A stretch of DNA of 41,993 bases from an uncultured Bacteroidales bacterium (GTDB taxonomy: Bacteria > Bacteroidota > Bacteroidia > Bacteroidales > FEN-979). The stretch spans positions 1 through 41,993 of the forward strand of contig CAIMWF010000042.1 in the NCBI GenBank assembly GCA_903845055.1, in the 5' to 3' direction. Shown here piece by piece: positions 39,492 through 41,993 of this stretch. How positions within the stretch are numbered: position 1 is the first letter of the stretch; every line of letters begins with the position of its first letter. The translations under genes and the position numbers were made by a program. The notes under the pieces were generated by a model. It saw only the letters and a list, made by a program, of their open reading frames with translations. It made no database searches and had not been told where the DNA came from.

Positions 39492-41465
39492 TTGCGAACC
39501 TTTCTCTTGATAAAATGGGGTAACACCACCCGGCTGCGGCTGATCCTCAGGTATCTGCTGATGGTTATCGCAGGTGCTGTTTTCCTGGTGTTTCTCTTCA
39601 GGACCCCGGTGACCTCCTGGTACCTCCACCGGCGAATCGACAGGTTCAACAGGGAGAACCAGGCCTGCCTTACCGTTGCCGGGGTGAAGGTGAAGGGGCT
39701 GGCCTCGATCCTCGTTACCGGTATCACCTTGAAGCCTGAACATGGAGACACGCTCCTGAAGGTTGATTCGGCCTATGCCACCTTCTCCATCCTGAAGTTG
39801 CTGGCCGGGCGGATTGCCCTGCATCACATGCAGTTGATCAATACCGGCTTTTTCCCCGAAAGCCACGATAGCCTCAGCAATTTCGGTTTCCTGCTGCATG
39901 GCGGTAAAAAACCGGCCGGTTCAGACCTCCTCCCGGTCAATTATGCAGAGGCTGCCGATCGATTTATGCGGTTCGTTTTCGACAAGATACCTCTTTCACT
40001 CGAAATCCGGAATTTCAGCCTGACCGGGATTGCCGGGGAGCACAAGGTTGTTTTTCATCTTGACCGGTTTGCCCTTTTGGATCACTATTTCAGGTCGGTG
40101 GCAGAAATTACGGAGGATTCCGCACAGGCGAAATGGGTGATGGCCGGGAAAATAGACAATGGCAACCGCCTGGCTGAATTCCGTCTCTACCCGGCCGGTA
40201 CGGCAAAACTGGTCATCCCTTATCTCCGTTACCGGTGGAACGCCCTGGTGGGATTTGACACCCTTGCCTTCAGCATCGCCGGCCGCAGGGTTGGGGAGGA
40301 GTTGTCGCAGTTGAGCGGGTTTGTCCGGGTGAGCGGGTTAAGAATCGACCACCGGAAAATTGCTGCCGGTGAGATTGGTTTTGACAAGGCAGCCATCAGC
40401 TACCAGCTGAACATCGGGAAGGACTATGCGGAACTCGACAGTACCACCCGGGTGAACTTCAACAGGATTGATTTTCATCCCTACATGAAGGTGCGCCTGC
40501 TCCCGCGAAAGCAGGTCACCCTGAAGATCAGCAAGCCGCAGTTCCCGGCGCAGGACCTGTTCTCCTCCTTTCCGAAGGGATTGTTTATCAACCTCGACGG
40601 CATCCGCGTAAAGGGAAACCTTTCGTGGTACCTGGATTTCTTCGTCGATCTCACCGCCCCGGATTCGCTGCGTTTCGAAACCTCTCTCGACCGGCACCAG
40701 TTCGCCGTTTTATCCTATGGCAACGCCAATCTGACGAAGATCAACGACACCTTTTCCTACACAGCATACGACAACGATAGGGTAGTGCGTACCTTCATGG
40801 TCGGACCGGGCAATCCCAATTTCCGCACGCTCGACCATATCTCGCCATACCTGCAGTACGCCGTGCTCACCTCCGAAGACGGCAGTTTTTACCAGCACCG
40901 TGGCTTCCTGCCCGATGCCTTCAGGGAATCGATTGCCACAAACATCAGGGAGCACCGGTTTGCCCGGGGGGGCAGCACCATCAGCATGCAGCTGGTCAAA
41001 AACGTATTCCTGAGCCGAAACAAGACCGTTGGCCGCAAACTTGAGGAGGCGCTCATCGTCTGGCTCATTGAAAACCAGGGGCTCAGCACCAAGGAGAGGA
41101 TGTATGAAGTTTATCTCAATCTCATCGAATGGGGGCCGCTTGTTTATGGCGCCAACGAAGGAGCGCGGTTTTACTTCGGCAAGGATGCCTCCCGGCTTAC
41201 GCTGGCCGAAGCGATCTTCATGGCTTCGGTTATCCCCCGCCCCAGGTGGTTCAAATATTCTTTCAATCCCGACGGTCATCTCCGTGAATCAAATGCTGGC
41301 TTTTTCAGGCTGGTTTCCGAAAAAATGGTGAACAAGGGATGGATCACCCCCCTGGAAGCCGGGCAACTGGTGCCTGATGTCGAACTGAAAGGTCCGGCCC
41401 GGCTGATGCTGAAACAACGGGATTCGATCCCTCCCGATACACTGGATCTCCAGAACCCGGATTAA
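39492..41465 (+). CDS. Peptidoglycan glycosyltransferase (GT51) with long N-terminal domain
   Basis: This is about 657 residues from TTG 39492; the exact start is uncertain because no ATG lies near, and the open frame extends back into the preceding gene in another phase. A membrane helix (about residues 20-38, LLMVIAGAVFLVFLF) is followed by about 400 residues of beta-rich sequence resembling AsmA-type periplasmic domains. A GT51 transglycosylase domain (about 450-640) then follows with TSEDGSFYQHRG (catalytic Glu462), RGGSTISMQLVKNVFL, RKLEEALIVWLIE and EVYLNLIEWG. No transpeptidase domain is present. It polymerises lipid II glycan strands. The long N-terminal domain is uncommon for monofunctional transglycosylases. 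Confidence 0.85.
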   Translation: MRTFLLIKWGNTTRLRLILRYLLMVIAGAVFLVFLFRTPVTSWYLHRRIDRFNRENQACLTVAGVKVKGLASILVTGITLKPEHGDTLLKVDSAYATFSILKLLAGRIALHHMQLINTGFFPESHDSLSNFGFLLHGGKKPAGSDLLPVNYAEAADRFMRFVFDKIPLSLEIRNFSLTGIAGEHKVVFHLDRFALLDHYFRSVAEITEDSAQAKWVMAGKIDNGNRLAEFRLYPAGTAKLVIPYLRYRWNALVGFDTLAFSIAGRRVGEELSQLSGFVRVSGLRIDHRKIAAGEIGFDKAAISYQLNIGKDYAELDSTTRVNFNRIDFHPYMKVRLLPRKQVTLKISKPQFPAQDLFSSFPKGLFINLDGIRVKGNLSWYLDFFVDLTAPDSLRFETSLDRHQFAVLSYGNANLTKINDTFSYTAYDNDRVVRTFMVGPGNPNFRTLDHISPYLQYAVLTSEDGSFYQHRGFLPDAFRESIATNIREHRFARGGSTISMQLVKNVFLSRNKTVGRKLEEALIVWLIENQGLSTKERMYEVYLNLIEWGPLVYGANEGARFYFGKDASRLTLAEAIFMASVIPRPRWFKYSFNPDGHLRESNAGFFRLVSEKMVNKGWITPLEAGQLVPDVELKGPARLMLKQRDSIPPDTLDLQNPD

Positions 41466-41481
41466 GAAGATTTAATAAATT

Positions 41482-41554
41482 CCGTGTCCTCTGCTTTTTC
41501 TCCGCGTACTCTGTGTTAGATTTTTTTTAACACAAAGAATCAGAGGCGACACGG
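41482..41554. terminator. Inverted-repeat terminator between convergent genes
   Basis: The inner stem TGTGTTA (41512-41518) pairs with TAACACA (41528-41534) around a T-rich loop. The outer arms CCGTGTC (41482-41488) and GACACGG (41548-41554) pair, as do CCTCTG and CAGAGG. The sequence has the CTCTGTGT-like flavour of short intergenic repeats. It lies between the ends of the convergent GT51 and ACR3 genes and could end both transcripts. Confidence 0.6.
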
Positions 41555-41570
41555 AGCCCCCTGAGAAAGT

Positions 41571-41993
41571 CTACCGGGGCGCGAAGGTCCACCGTTTTTT
41601 AAACCATAGTGCCAGGTTGACGAGTGCGATCATTACAGGCACCTCAACGAGCGGGCCGATCACGGCGGTGAAGGCCTCCCCCGAATTGATTCCGAATACC
41701 GCAATGGCTACGGCGATGGCAAGTTCGAAGTTGTTGCTTGCGGCGGTGAAGGACAATGTGGCCGACTGTTCGTAGGTTGCCCCCGACTTCCTGCTCATAT
41801 GGAAAGAGAGCATGAACATGACCAGGAAGTAGATGCAGAGCGGGATGGCGATGCGGATCACATCGAAAGGAATCTTCACGATGTATTCGCCCTTGAGCGA
41901 GAACATCACCAGGATGGTGAACAGCAGTGCAAACAGTGTAAGCGGGCTGATCCGGGGCACGAATTTCGTGTGGTACCAGGTTTTGTCCTTTAC
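41571..41993 (-). CDS. ACR3-family arsenite efflux transporter, C-terminal part
   Basis: The frame runs off the right edge; 140 codons plus stop are visible. They show at least four membrane helices. The [20 protein letters not shown] and [12 protein letters not shown] segments match the ACR3 arsenite exporter, with the conserved Glu in NNFELA. The end [20 protein letters not shown] and [11 protein letters not shown] is also typical. The protein expels As(III) at the inner membrane using the proton gradient. The visible GTG at the edge of the frame is internal. Other ars genes may lie beyond the window; only the ArsF-like protein 25 kb away is seen here. Confidence 0.88.
   Translation of the reverse strand, partial: VKDKTWYHTKFVPRISPLTLFALLFTILVMFSLKGEYIVKIPFDVIRIAIPLCIYFLVMFMLSFHMSRKSGATYEQSATLSFTAASNNFELAIAVAIAVFGINSGEAFTAVIGPLVEVPVMIALVNLALWFKKRWTFAPR

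Overview
The window looks like chromosomal DNA of a Bacteroidetes bacterium, probably close to Bacteroidales or marine Bacteroidetes. The reasons are: T9SS type A sorting tails, an IPExxxVDY-type protein, an acpP-fabF-rnc block, an RprX/RprY-like two-component pair, a SMUG2-type glycosylase, many promoters of the TAnnTTTG -7 type, and few Shine-Dalgarno sequences. There is no plasmid, phage or intact insertion sequence. Most of it is housekeeping or cell-envelope genes, of moderate to high G+C by eye, except the visibly AT-richer 1.6-4.1 kb stretch after tRNA-Ser.

Layout. 0-1.5 kb: the end of a TatD nuclease, type I asparaginase, tRNA-Ser(GGA) and a perfect 17-bp terminator. 1.6-4.1 kb: AT-rich minus-strand genes (two membrane proteins, a YdeI-like protein, a lipoprotein). 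4.4-7.3 kb: a FIST sensor followed directly by a soluble hybrid histidine kinase. 7.3-9.6 kb: a fatty acid desaturase, an OsmC protein and a methyltransferase. 9.7-15.8 kb: three tandem paralogous secreted proteins, each with one CxxCH heme c motif, Ig-like repeats and a T9SS tail. 16-17.8 kb: an ArsF-like thioredoxin-fold protein without its cysteines, a stand-alone HD hydrolase and a SMUG2 glycosylase. 17.8-21.2 kb: rprX-rprY-rsmI-SRAP on the minus strand. 21.3-21.5 kb: a candidate small RNA. 21.5-23.5 kb: pgi and purN, convergent. 23.7-28.7 kb: acpP-fabF-rnc, an IPExxxVDY protein, a phasin-like protein and a UbiB kinase. 28.7-31.2 kb: pheS, a secreted cyclophilin and thymidine kinase. 31.4-36 kb: a hypothetical protein, aquaporin Z and a large AsmA-like protein. 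36-41.5 kb: a DUS-family synthase, a CPBP protease, an Omp85-like barrel and a GT51 transglycosylase. 41.6 kb to the end: part of an ACR3 arsenite exporter.

The most unusual signal is not a gene. At least ten intergenic spots carry short tandem arrays with units of 7, 8, 9, 16 or 24 bp. Their sequences differ, but two 7-mer families (TAGGCAA-like and TGACGAR-like) recur at several sites. In five genes (the hybrid kinase, rsmI, purN, tdk and the AsmA-like gene) the stop codon is itself the first three bases of a repeat unit. Because 7, 8 and 16 are not multiples of three, most of these arrays place stop codons in all three frames. The one array with a 9-bp unit lies inside a reading frame and is translated as an Asn-rich tail. 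The second main observation is the tandem triplication of heme-motif T9SS proteins, with signs of gene conversion and one chimeric repeat unit.
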